Shown here: positions 48,477 through 58,184 of the stretch, one piece after another
How the letters are laid out: each line of letters opens with the position of its first letter
How positions within the stretch are numbered: the stretch's first letter is position 1
NCBI GenBank assembly: GCA_001695595.3
Contig: MBPM02000007.1
Coordinates: 992,001 to 1,056,000, forward strand
DNA length: 64,000 nt
Origin: Plasmopara viticola
Taxonomy: Eukaryota; Oomycota; Peronosporomycetes; Peronosporales; Peronosporaceae
Reading direction: 5' to 3'
Notes under the pieces: generated by a model
Databases searched by the model: none
The model's input: the letters and a program-made list of their open reading frames with translations, nothing else
Told to the model about the DNA's origin: nothing
Translations under genes and position numbers: made by a program

Positions 48477-50339
48477 ATGCGATTTTGCTACTTACGCACT
48501 GCACTCATGACCAGTGCCATTGCTGCAAATGCATTTGCTGACACAGCGGAGGCGAATGGCAAATTGGCCGCATCGCGTACGGTGTCTCCGTCCACAATTG
48601 TCCCTAGCAATTCTACTGCATTAGCGGTTACAGAAACTCACGAGCTGACGAGTGTCGATGATGATGACAGGGCTAAATTGACTACCGAAGAATTTGCCGA
48701 TATAATTGGAAGAAGCCGAGGAAGTAAAAGCTTGAGAGGTTTGATGAATAAGTTTCTGAAGCCAATCCTAGAAGGAAGAAAGACTCCGAAAGCAGTCTAT
48801 GGTAATTTGAAATTTAGCGACCCGATGCGTAACCTTTTGAGCGAAAAGGATTGGATCAAATGGGCCTTTTTCGTCTGCCAAGTCGGCCATCAATTTGAGG
48901 AGAATGGATACGAGTTTTTGATGATGGCAATGTCGACCATATATGACGCTGAAACATTGTCCAACATACTAATCACCGCGGTCAAATCTAAACATACGCG
49001 ACAACTAGCCATAAATTTGGCCAAAGTATCCAATGATCTCATCAAGCGTCGACTTGTTAAAAGATTTGTTAAGCTTGCCAGCGAACTATCTCATCCAGAA
49101 ACACATACAGCAGAGACAATTCAACAGACTTCTCGTGGTCGTATCTTTGCGTATTTGGAGAAGCACGTTAGAAAAAAAAATCTGCTTCCAAAGAAGGAAT
49201 TTTCCTTCTTGATGAGCTACCTAAGTGTTTTGCTTGACAAGAACAGTGCTGTTGGCACTACACTATCTGTCTCCCACACGGTTTCTGAGGATGCTGCTTT
49301 ACTCGAAAAATTACTTTCGCTATCCAATTTTCACAAGCAGGAATGTCTTGACAGTTTAGTGTCGGTTTGGTTGGATGCAAAGCGTACCCCGTCTAAAATT
49401 GTGTCCATGCTGGTGCAAGATAAAGCGGCAGCTGATCGGCTCACCATCCTTTTCTCGAACGGGCCTTCAAGAGATTTCTGGCTGCACTACCGAGATAAGT
49501 ACAATGCGATGAGTCAGGATGACGAGTTTACGCGCTTAGCAAATTTGGATTTTGAGCAGCTTATGCAAATGCTGTTTGCAGTGTCAAAACAAAAGTCGCC
49601 TCAAATTGAGAAATCCATGGCGTACACCACTATACTAAAGATACTGATTTCACCGTCCACTGCACATCTCAAGTCGAGCCATAAACATGTGCTGAAGCTT
49701 GTGTCAATTTTGTTGTCCGATAGAACACTTCCATCCGATGTTTTGTCCATGCTGACGCGCGGTGAAGCAGACGCGGACAAGTTCAATATTCTTTTTGAAA
49801 ATGAAGCATCGAGAAGCTTCTGGGTGCACTACCTTATAACGTATTACATAAAGATTAAAGATGTCAAGGACTTTACGCGCACCGCAAATACTGATTTACG
49901 GCAAGTAATGATAATGCTGCGTGAAGTGAGAGTGCCAGAGTCATCGATGGCTGATGAAAACTTGGCGAAGAGCACTATTCTTAGGATGTTGCTTTCACCA
50001 GCGGTTACCAACGTCATCTCAAGTCGAAAGTATTTGGATGAGATGACATCAAACTGGTTAGAGCAAAGGTTACTCCCGTCCGCTGTTGTGTTCATGCTGG
50101 TGCACGAAGTAACGGAAGCAAACTACTTTGAAGTGCTTTTTACGTATGAGCCAAGCTCGAAGTTTTGGATGGACTACACGAAAGCGTATTACACGAACAC
50201 TCCGTCTCCAAAGAATCCTATATTGTCGACTCTCACCTCTGTCTTCGGCGACACAAAGCTTAAAGAAATTTTGAAAAAAGCGCTCACAGATGAGGCAACA
50301 AGGGAACAGGCTATATCTCTTCTCAATCAACTCGACTAG
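48477..50339 (+). CDS. E5: secreted WY-module effector-like protein, 620 aa, intact
   Basis: This is an intronless ORF. The signal peptide is residues 1-21 (AFA then DTAE). DDDDRA is at 61-66 and KSLRG at 84-88. A WY-like module (TPKAVY, WIKWAFFVCQ) occupies about 90-137, and three tandem modules have W298/Y338, L412/Y452 and W527/Y567, always 40 residues apart. The intermediate 138-285 segment is helical in appearance (RIFAYLEKHV, YLSVLL). It shares about 90% of residues with E7. The final Trp codon of E7 is TAG here, so E5 ends one residue earlier. Likely secreted and host-directed; activity unknown. Confidence 0.88.
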   Translation: MRFCYLRTALMTSAIAANAFADTAEANGKLAASRTVSPSTIVPSNSTALAVTETHELTSVDDDDRAKLTTEEFADIIGRSRGSKSLRGLMNKFLKPILEGRKTPKAVYGNLKFSDPMRNLLSEKDWIKWAFFVCQVGHQFEENGYEFLMMAMSTIYDAETLSNILITAVKSKHTRQLAINLAKVSNDLIKRRLVKRFVKLASELSHPETHTAETIQQTSRGRIFAYLEKHVRKKNLLPKKEFSFLMSYLSVLLDKNSAVGTTLSVSHTVSEDAALLEKLLSLSNFHKQECLDSLVSVWLDAKRTPSKIVSMLVQDKAAADRLTILFSNGPSRDFWLHYRDKYNAMSQDDEFTRLANLDFEQLMQMLFAVSKQKSPQIEKSMAYTTILKILISPSTAHLKSSHKHVLKLVSILLSDRTLPSDVLSMLTRGEADADKFNILFENEASRSFWVHYLITYYIKIKDVKDFTRTANTDLRQVMIMLREVRVPESSMADENLAKSTILRMLLSPAVTNVISSRKYLDEMTSNWLEQRLLPSAVVFMLVHEVTEANYFEVLFTYEPSSKFWMDYTKAYYTNTPSPKNPILSTLTSVFGDTKLKEILKKALTDEATREQAISLLNQLD

Positions 50340-50480
50340 TAAAAGCGCGGTTTTAAGGACGATTCGTAAGTGCATCTTAGTAGCGAGAGTTAGCGTCTTG
50401 GCCCTCATCGCTACTTTTATTGTGCAGACCGTAATTTTAAACGGCAAATGCAGCATTTGTAGTCCTCAACCTTAGATTAG
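50340..50480 (+). other. Conserved 3' tail of E5 with a +1-frame hydrophobic segment
   Basis: The +1 frame stays open through the last codons of E5 to 50475 and encodes RTIRKCI, a stretch of hydrophobic residues (VLALIATFIV) and CSIC. The equivalent frame is open after E1, E6 and E7. Confidence 0.45.
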
Positions 50481-50559
50481 CACATGTTTGTATATTCGTG
50501 TTACAGTGGCTTCCGTAGCATCCTTGAAGATACAGTCTACATCCAAATCAGTTAACTAG

Positions 50560-50756
50560 GATGGAAAACAAGCTACTGAAGCACAAAGGACATGGTAAAA
50601 TTGCCAGTGGAGGCGATTGATAGCCACCAAACATGGGCTCCGAAGAAATAGCCAGAGCTACGTCGAAGGATCTCTGAATTTTTGACAATCATGTGCTGCG
50701 ACATAAGCGTTATCGAGCTTTCTGGGTACAACGTACAGAACTTCGAAATTAAAGTG
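50560..50756 (+). repeat. Module B copy downstream of E5
   Basis: GCTACTGAAGCACAAAGGAC, GCCAGTGGAGGCGATTGATAG and CATAAGCGTTATCGAG match 60290-60480 almost exactly and 30150-30350 more distantly. It is cut by the LINE copy at 50757. Confidence 0.65.
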
Positions 50757-50933
50757 GGTGACGCCCTCCTTCCAAGCGCGGGGGCTAAATGCTCGCGCGC
50801 TTCGGGCAGGTGCATTCGGGCATCTGCAGGTCTCTAACGAGTCTCACCCTCGACGTGACGGTCTCCAGCACTAGGCCAAACCCCCTTCCACGCCCTTAAC
50901 CGCGCCAACCGCATCCGGATTGGCTCCTTTAAT

Positions 50934-51860
50934 GTGTATTCTCTAGGTTCGAAGCGCAAGAAGCACGAAACACTCCCCGAAGATCTCTGGCGCTACCGCG
51001 TCGATATCCTTGGCCTCCGAGAAACCAAGATCTACGATAGAGGTGAGCACCGCATTGATGACTTCCTTCTAACCCTGAAAAAAAAAAACGAAGCCAAGAC
51101 CGAAGTCACCGAAATCCGCCGCCACTGCAACCCGTCGGGCGCCACTCGACACGCCCGATCCCGAGAAGAAACCTGGCGCCACACTAAGAAGCTCGGAACA
51201 CTCCTCGGCGATATTAAAGATCTATTCCGACGCAAGTCCCTGGCCACCCTCGCGCTTTACCGCCTCTGGTCCGTCTGGCTCCGCCCCACGCTCATCTCAC
51301 CCAAGACCCGCATTCGATTGTACAACACCTACGTCCTACCGATTCTGCTGTACAACTGCGCCGCCTGGGCTCTTACCAAGTCAGAGCTCCACGGCCTCGA
51401 GAGTTTCCATCGCCGCCAGCTTCGCTACGCTCTTGGCTATCGTTACCCCCGACACATTTCGAATGCAAGACTCTACGACCTCTGTGATGAGCGGCCGCTG
51501 AGACTACGACTGACACAAGCTCGCTGGCGCCTGTTTGGCCATGTACTTCGCCGCAATCCCGACATTCCAGCTAACCTCCAGATGCGTGCCTACTTCTTCT
51601 CCACCGCAGCAAAATGGCGCGGACGTCCCCGCACCACGCTCCCCTCAACATTCGACCACAACCTTGTTTCCCGTGACTCCGGCTTTCGACTCCGGATAGC
51701 ACAAGACTTCGAAGTGGTACGTACCCTTGCACAAGACCGAAAGAAATGGAAGACCCTCACGACCTCGGTGCTGGATGCACTGCCCGCCGAACGAGACTCG
51801 ACGTATGCGGACACCACTCTATGCCGTGGACTAGCCAGACTGAGCCTAGCACGTGCATAA
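50934..51860 (+). pseudogene. LINE polyprotein remnant of L1 (308 aa, fusion across a deletion)
   Basis: The frame joins an endonuclease piece (residues about 20-50) to the C-terminal region after RT (from about residue 75) through an A-rich tract at 51078-51088. Residues LYNTYVLPILLYNCAAWALT, FHRRQLR-ALGYR, WRLFGHVLRRNPDIP and KWRGRPRTTLP are typical of LINE ORF2 C-termini. A complete LINE ORF2 is about 900-1000 aa, so two thirds are missing. It cannot encode a working polymerase. Confidence 0.8.
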
Positions 51861-51894
51861 CTTGGCAACGCGATAACGTAATACATTACATTAC

Positions 51895-51920
51895 ATATAT
51901 ATATATATATATATATATTA
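51895..51920. repeat. AT microsatellite at the L1 3' end
   Basis: About twelve AT dinucleotides follow the ATTAC tail of L1 and lead into TTAGGT, which is also found after L2. Confidence 0.95.
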
Positions 51921-51923
51921 GGT

Positions 51924-53081
51924 TTTTCGGAAAAGGTTGGGGTGACGCCCTCCTTCCAAGCGCGGGGGCTAAATGCTCGCGCGCTTCGGGCAGGTGCTCT
52001 CGGGCATCTGCAGGTCTCTAACGAGTCTCACCCTCGACGCGACGGTCTCCAGCACCAGGCCAAACCCCCTTCCACGCCCTTAACCGCGCCAACCGCATCC
52101 GGATTGGCTCCTTTAATGTAAATTCTCTAGGTTCGAAGCGCAAGAAGCACGAAACACTCTCCGAAGATCTCCGGCGCTACCGCGTCGATGTCCTTGGCCT
52201 CCGAGAAACCAAGATCTACGATAGAGGTGAGCACCGCATTGATAACTTCCTTTTAACTGAAAAAAAAAAAAGAAGCCAAGACCGAAGTCACCGAAATCCG
52301 CCGCCACTGCAACCCGTCGGGCGCCACTCGACACGCCCGAGCCCGAGAAGAAACCTGGCGCCACACTAAGAAGCTCGGAACACTCCTCGGCGATATTGAA
52401 GATTTATCCCGACGCAAGTCCCTGGCCACCCTCGCGCTCCACCGCCTCTGGTCCGTCTGGCTCCGCCCCACGCTCATCTCACCCAAGACACGCATTCGAT
52501 TGTACAACACCTACGTTCTACCGATTCTGCTGTACAACTGGGCTCTTACCAAGTCAGAGCTCCACGGCCTCGAGAGTTTCCATCGCCGCCAGCTTCGCTA
52601 CGCTCTTGGCTATCGCTACTCCCGACACATTTCGAATGCAAGACTCTACGACCTCTGTGATGAGCGGCCGCTGAGACTACGACTGACACAAGCTCGCTGG
52701 CGCCTGTATGGCCATGTACTTCGCCGCAATCCCGACATTCCAGCTAACCTCCAGATGCGTGCCTACTTCTTCTCCACCGCAGCAAAATGGCGCGGACGTC
52801 CCCGCACCACGCTCCCCTCAACACTCGACCACAACCTTGTTTCCCGTGGCTCCGGCTTTCGACTCCGGATAGCACAAGACCTCGAAGTGGTACGTACCCT
52901 TGCACAAGACCGAAAGAAATGGAAGACCCTCACGACCTCGGTGCTGGATGCACTGCCCGCCGAACGAGACTCGACGTATGCGGACGCTACTCTATGCCGT
53001 GGACTAGCCAGACTGAGCCTAGCACGTGCATAACTTGGCAACGCGATAACGTAATACATTACATTACATTACATATATTAG
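51924..53081 (+). mobile_element. Internally deleted LINE copy L2
   Basis: It has the same structure as L1, with the full 5' start CGGAAAAGGTTGGGGTGACG and a 3' ATTAC tail. ATATATTAGGT occurs immediately before L2 (51912-51922) and after it (about 53072-53082), so it looks like a target-site duplication made when L2 inserted beside L1. A frameshift near the A-tract and a 9-bp deletion (CAAC-GGGC in LLYNWALTK) distinguish it. The remaining frame is 52500-53033 (177 aa). Confidence 0.82.
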
Positions 53082-53094
53082 GTAAGCTTGGCTG

Positions 53095-54190
53095 ACTACA
53101 ATGACAACTCGTACTATCGTACTTGAAAGCCTTGAGTGGAAGAAGTTGCTGCGCGCTGTCGCAATTCTGTGAAATACGTTTTTATGCCAAACTAACTATG
53201 TCACAAGAGAGATTGAGCTTTCGCGAAGCCACGAAATGAAATAAAAGCGGCATTGTTCACTCGTTGTGAGCTGCTCCTCGATTCCCAACACTTAGTAATC
53301 TGGCTTGACAAACATGCTTAAAGGTGCAATTGTCTTCTTTTTACTCGACCTGTTTGGCTTTTCTATCCCAACAGCTCTAAAAATTACCGCGTTAGCGTGG
53401 TTTGTGCTTCGTGCAAATTAATGCGGCCCAATATTGCTGCCAAACATGGTACGACATCCTTCCTCCTGTAAATCCTTTAATAAGTGGACAAGATCTGTAA
53501 TAATCGCGTCGCTTAAAGCACTACAAAAAAACATCTCGAAGCAAGACTGCGTAACAGGACGGCTAGCTTCTGCTACCTTTACTTTTGTGCCTAAATGCAC
53601 AAAACACGTAGCATTTCCACTTTCGCCAGTGTTCGCTCGGCTTGTAATAGTCCTACAGGCTGCGAAAAACGATACTGTCATCAAAACAACTCTATACATT
53701 TTCACTCCTTGTACAACATGGCCAAAGTGCGTGGATGTATCGCTGTCAAAGAGTGTGATCAATGTTGATGATGATATAGCCACGTCGCAATCGTAGTTTT
53801 CTAACAACTGGTGCATCTGCTCATCGGCAGAAATGGCCTCACGTGGCAATACAACATCCATCGAAACCTCTTCGCTCTCTTCTACACACTTTCATAGCGG
53901 CAAACCCGCCGCAACATTCCTTAGCCAATCGTGCAAATGTGCCTCGAGCAGCCACCTCTTCGGCTTTTATTGAAGCAGTCTCATATTTATCACGAGCTCT
54001 ACCATGACTGCTACGCACAGCTTAAACCACAGGCAATCCAGCACTGCGCTAGCACCGCAATAAACAGCAAACTCGGCAAAACATACAATGACGACGACAT
54101 TAGTCATCATGCCACGTACCCACGACTGTGTCATTACCAGATAGGCGTTTTCCAATTACAGCCGCTTCCCCTTGCCATAACGCAACAGAC
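53095..54190 (-). pseudogene. Companion-gene relic, most complete copy
   Basis: It is read on the minus strand, divergent from E6. Bases 53967-54155 encode a hydrophobic segment (VVVIVCFAEFAVYCGASAV). Frames around 53900-53960 encode AEEVAARGT-FARLAKECCGG in pieces. The 147-aa frame at 53418-53861 reads LPREAISADEQMHQLLEN, CDVAISSSTLITLFDSDTST, FGHVVQGVK and RTITSRANTGESGN. Homology to 61500-62140 continues down to about 53100. No known domain was recognised. Frame changes make this copy inactive as it stands. Confidence 0.6.
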
Positions 54191-54339
54191 ATTCACTAGC
54201 CCCCATCAAGCCTCAAATTTTCTAGTGTTTAGCCTCATCCTCAGTAAGTGCAATACTTCTGGCAACCCATATTGCTCTCCACCGCACCCTCAAATTAGAA
54301 AATTAACATTCTCCGTTTACATGAACCGTTGAACTCCTG

Positions 54340-54545
54340 TAAGATTACCTTGATAGCTTGATAAAGCTTACGTTGCAGCACAAAGTGCTCTTCACGTTGA
54401 TACATCCAGCGACTCTTCGACGCGCATTGTCCAGTTCTAGCATTTTCTTAGAAGCATTAACCTGATCGCTTTCAAACGCCTCCACTAGCAGTCACGCCAT
54501 GTCCTTGGTGTGCTGATAACTTAATTTTTTCCTTGTAAAGCACTT
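54340..54545 (-). repeat. Module B copy upstream of E6
   Basis: The segment is the reverse complement of 30150-30350: it shows GCATTGTCCAG, TCAAACGCCTCCACTAG and TTCTTAGAAGC. It is also the empty site for the LINE insertion at 62292, since TTTTTCCTTGTAAAGCACTTTG (54524-54546) is uninterrupted here. Confidence 0.65.
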
Positions 54546-55020
54546 TGAGGCGGATTTTAATGCGTGACTGGCGTCAGGATGGCTTCTCGACGCGCCTTCC
54601 GCGGCCCATCAAGTCGTGACTCGAGGACTTGATAACGTACAGAATATGCAGCACACTTATCTGCAGTGAAAAGTGCACTGCTACTACTGTTATGAAAAGC
54701 AACGCGGCGTCTACGATACGAAAAAAGTTGTCGATGAACGGCAAGCGCGTTCTGTCGAGCTTAAGACGTAGCTCTACATTTCACATTAAGCGGTAAAGTA
54801 AGGAAATTTGCTTAAAAGATAGCTCACCGTAGATCTTCACATTCCTGTGGTCCCTCCTACTGACCAGTGTGTGCTTTAGTGCACACACTTACTTACCTCA
54901 TCGCGCTGTCAGTGTTCTCCGTAGCTCGTCGCACCTCGTTGCTGCTACGCGTCAATAATTTTTATTGCTTTCGCACTTGTCTCGCTCTTTGGCGCAAGGA
55001 GACTGTGTCTTGAAGGATTT
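54546..55020 (+). repeat. Effector-upstream repeat (module A), E6 copy
   Basis: TGACTGGCGTCAGGATGG, CCCATCAAGTCGTGAC and GCAACGCGGCGTC match the reverse complement of the left window edge and 62640-62830 upstream of E8. The proximal part holds CGTCGCACCTCGTTGCTGCTA, shared with E5, E7 and E8. No gene. Confidence 0.7.
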
Positions 55021-55026
55021 TATGGT

Positions 55027-55105
55027 GTGCTAATTAACTTTCTGACATTTTGTAGAAAAGAGCGCCTTCACTGTCGCATCTCACGTAGCGTGCTCACTCA
55101 CACTG
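55027..55105 (+). promoter_or_regulatory. Conserved effector promoter block, E6
   Basis: TGTGCTAATTAACTTTCTG, TGTAGAAAAGAGCGCC, CACTGTCGCAT and GCGTGCTCACTCACACTG end 82 bases before the ATG. The promoter is as well conserved as those of intact members although the gene is broken. Confidence 0.5.
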
Positions 55106-55187
55106 CCTTGTGTGTGCCTGTTATCGACACAAAATTCCAATACTGTGTTCCAAGTGGCCTCTTTCGCGTCAAAGTGTTATATTTAAC

Positions 55188-57060
55188 ATGCGATTTTGCT
55201 ACTTACGCATTGCACTTTTGACCAGTGCCTTGTCTGAGAATGCATTCGCTGACACAGCGAAGACGGATGCCATTTTGGCCGCATCACGCCCAGCATCTTC
55301 TCCTTCATTTGTTCGTGGCACTTCTGCTTCGTCTACAATCACAGAGACTCCCGAGCCGACGAGTGTCGATGACGATGACAGGGCGAATGTGACAATTTTG
55401 GATTTTGCTAATGCAATTGGAAGGGGCCAAGAAAGTAAAGACTTGAGAGGCTTGATAAACAAATTTCTCAAGCCAATTCTCAAAGAAGGAAAGACTCCGA
55501 AAGCAGTCTATGATGATTTGGGTCTCAGCGGCGGGAGAAGTAACCTTCTATACAATAAGGAGTGGGTCAAGTAGGCCTATTTCGTTTACCAAGTCGGTCG
55601 TCAATTTGATGAGAATGTATACGATTTATGGTTACGGCAATGTCAACCATATATGACGCTGAAGCTTTGTTTAAAATATTACATGCCGGGATCTATCGAA
55701 CACAAACGAGACTTTTAGCCGTAAGTATGGCTAAAGAGTCCAATGATTACGTCAAGCGGGGGTTCCTCCAACAAGAACCTGACCTTGCCAACGCACTATT
55801 GTTTAAAAAACAACATGCCCCAGACACGATTTACAAGACTTCTCGTGGCCGTATCTTTGCGTACTTGGAGAAGCACGTTCAAGACAACAGGCTGCAACAT
55901 GAGGAGTTTTCCTATCTATCGAGCTACCTAAGTGTTTTGCTCAACAAGAAGAATGCTGTCGGCGCTGCGCTATCTGTCTCTCAAAAGTTTTCTGAAGATG
56001 CTGCTTACTCGAAAAATTACTTTCGTTGTCCAATCTTTACGATCGAAGATGTATTAAAAGGTTGGTGTCGGTTTGGTTGGATGCAAGCGTACCTCCGTCT
56101 AAAGTCGTGTGCATGCTGGTGCGAGATAAAGCGGAAGCTGATCACTTCACCATCCTCTTCTCAAACAAGCCATCTAGGAATTTCTGGCTGCACTACCTAA
56201 ACAAGTATAATACGCTTAGTCGTGATGACGAGTTTACGCGCTCAGCAAATTTGGATCTCGAACAACTTTTGCAAATGGTGATTGCGGTGGTAGAGCAAGA
56301 TTCGCCTGCGACTGACAAATCGATGGCGTACACAATTATATTGAAGATGCCGATTTTACCATCCACTACCCATCTCGGCTCGAGCCATGAACATGCGGTG
56401 AAGCTGATGTCAATCTTGCTGTTCGATCGAATACTTCCATCCGATGTTTTGTCCATGCTGATGCGCGGTGAAGCAGACGCCGACAAGTTCAATATTCTTT
56501 TTGTAAATAAGGAATTTTGAAGCTTCTGGGTACACTACCTGAAAGCGTATTGTGATTTGAGTAAAGACGTCGAGGACTTTACGCGTATCGCAAATACCGA
56601 TTTCCAGCGGTTACTGATAACGCTTCATGATGTGGGAATGCCAGAGTCGTCAACAGCTAGCAAATACTTGGCGAAAAACGTTATCCTTAAGATTTTGCTT
56701 TCACCAGAAATTAGCAGCGTCATTACAAGCCAAGAGTATTTGGAAGAGATGACATCAAACTGGTTGGAGCAAAGGTTACTCCCGTTCGCTGTTGACTTTA
56801 TGCTGGTGCACGAAGAAGATGAAACAAACTACTTCAAGATACTTTTCACGAATGAGCCGAACTCGAAGTTTTGGATGGACTACACGAATGCGTTTTACGC
56901 GAACACTCCATCCCCACAGATTTCTATAATGTAGACGCTCTCCTTTGTCTTCGGCGACGCTAAGTTTAAAGAAATTCTGGAAGCAGCAACAAGGGAACAG
57001 GCGAAATCTCTTCTCAATCAGCTCAACTGGCGGAAGCGCAGCTTGGAGGACAAGTCGTAA
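55188..57060 (+). pseudogene. E6: WY-module effector pseudogene, full length but broken
   Basis: The start is intact (MRFCYLRIALLTSAL, AFADTAK), with DDDDRA and KDLRG. The first lesion is a TAG at 55572 replacing the Trp codon of the KEW-K-WA motif. Others are a small deletion near 55620, a one- or two-base loss near 56010 (AAYSKNYF instead of AALLEKLL), a TGA at 56518 and a TAG at 56932. All three tandem modules are otherwise recognisable (VWLDASVPPSK..., LPSDVLSML..., NWLEQRLLP...), and the C-terminus extends 10 residues past the E7 end. Confidence 0.9.
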
Positions 57061-57160
57061 GTGGATTTTAGTAATAAGAGTTAGCGTCATGGCGCCCATC
57101 GCTACTTATATTTCGCACACCGTCCCTTTGAACAGTAAATGCAGCATTTGTAAGTAATAA
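57061..57160 (+). other. Conserved 3' tail of E6 with a +1-frame hydrophobic segment
   Basis: The frame 56945-57157 is +1 to the effector C-terminus. It ends with RVSVMAPIATYIS and CSICK, aligned with the tails of E1, E5 and E7. Confidence 0.4.
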
Positions 57161-57299
57161 AGATCATTCTCTACGACACGTTAGCAGGTGTTTGTGATTT
57201 AATATTTCAGAGGCTACCATAAATATTAAAGATACAGTCTCTTTGCCCCAAACAGTGGAGACAACTGCAAAGGTACTGAACTAAATGACGCGCGGCAGC

Positions 57300-57560
57300 G
57301 ACAAGCTTTGGAGAAACAGACAGCACGATAAAGTGATAAGGCACACACTGAGCGGCAGTCAACAGAGCACGCCACAACTTTTTTTAGCTAAATCGTGCAA
57401 CACGTGCCTCGAGCAGCAACCTCTTCGGCTTTAATTAAAGCAGTCTCATTTTCATCACGAGCACTACCATGACTGCTACTGCGCTGCTCTCCACAATACC
57501 CCCAAATTAGCCTAATAATACCATTATTTTGCCTTTTATTTTCAATCATCGTTAGTCGTC
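57300..57560 (-). pseudogene. Companion-gene relic, divergent from E7
   Basis: It carries the same AEEVAARGT segment and upstream part as the copy at 47590-47840, with very high identity because both lie in the E5/E7 duplication. The downstream half is missing here too. Confidence 0.6.
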
Positions 57561-57608
57561 TTGATACAGCTTATGTTGCTCTACATGGTATCGTTCCTGT
57601 TGAAGACC

Positions 57609-57870
57609 TTATGGCGAGCATTGACAAGCTCCAAAATCCTCCTCAAAGCTTAAATCGGACGGCTCTGAATCGGCTCCGCTAGAAATCTCAAAATGTTCTT
57701 GTCCTTTGTGTTGGTGCTTTACTTTCCATCCTTTCTTGGCAGATTTCGATGTATTACTTTGAGTGGGTCTACCGTTTGCAGACCGATATTTGATATACAA
57801 ATATTTATGAAATACCGTAGAAATCAGTATCCTTTCACTTGGTCCCCTGCACACTAGTCGTTCCTCTCGC
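57609..57870 (-). pseudogene. Unassigned coding-like fragment in the E7 upstream region
   Basis: The last 80-85 codons of a 161-codon frame look protein-like: KGWKVKHQHKGQEHFEISS and SEPSDLSFEEDF near a stop at 57609. The preceding half of that frame is only the antisense of the promoter region and is not credited. The E5 copy (about 47900-48130) has a frameshift in the same place. No family was recognised. Confidence 0.35.
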
Positions 57871-58023
57871 CATCTACTATTGTCCAGTGTATGCTTTAGT
57901 GCGTACTCTGACCTCACCGCCAGTGTTCTTCGTAGCTCGTCGCACCTCGTGCTGCTACGCATCATTTGGTCCGGTACCTTGGCCTTTGCCTCACTGTATG
58001 GCGCAAGTAAAAGATTCAATGGT

Positions 58024-58102
58024 GTGCTAATTAATTGTTTGATATATCGTAGAAAGGAGCACCTACACTGTCGCAATCCACGAAGCGTTTTCACTCACAC
58101 TT
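58024..58102 (+). promoter_or_regulatory. Conserved effector promoter block, E7
   Basis: Identical to the E5 block except for flanking positions: GTGCTAATTAATTG, ATCGTAGAAAGGAGCACC and TTTTCACTCACACTT, 82 bases before the ATG. Confidence 0.5.
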
Positions 58103-58184
58103 CCTCGTACGTGCCTGCTAGAACAAAATTCTTCCAAGTTTGTAAACTAAGTGGCCTCTTATACGTCAAAGTGAAATATATAAC

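Larger units (their letters stand above)
50757..51923 (+). mobile_element. Internally deleted LINE copy L1
   Basis: This GC-rich block is about 97% identical by eye to 51940-53070. It contains an apurinic-type endonuclease fragment (YRVDILGLRETKIY) and the C-terminal part of a LINE polyprotein (YNTYVLPILLYN, W-LTKSEL-GLESFHRR, RRPRHI). It ends in ATTAC repeats and an AT microsatellite. The entire RT catalytic core is absent. Its 5' end is about 16 bases shorter than L2. Confidence 0.82.

Noticed and set aside
52113..52364. Minus-strand frames inside the LINE copies (for example 51590-51886 and 52763-53059)
   Set aside because: They are antisense shadows of the GC-rich LINE coding region and occur identically in both copies only because the copies are duplicates.
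57609..58094. 161-codon minus-strand frame across the E7 promoter
   Set aside because: Its first half is simply the antisense of the conserved promoter region; only the last 85 codons were kept as a low-confidence fragment.
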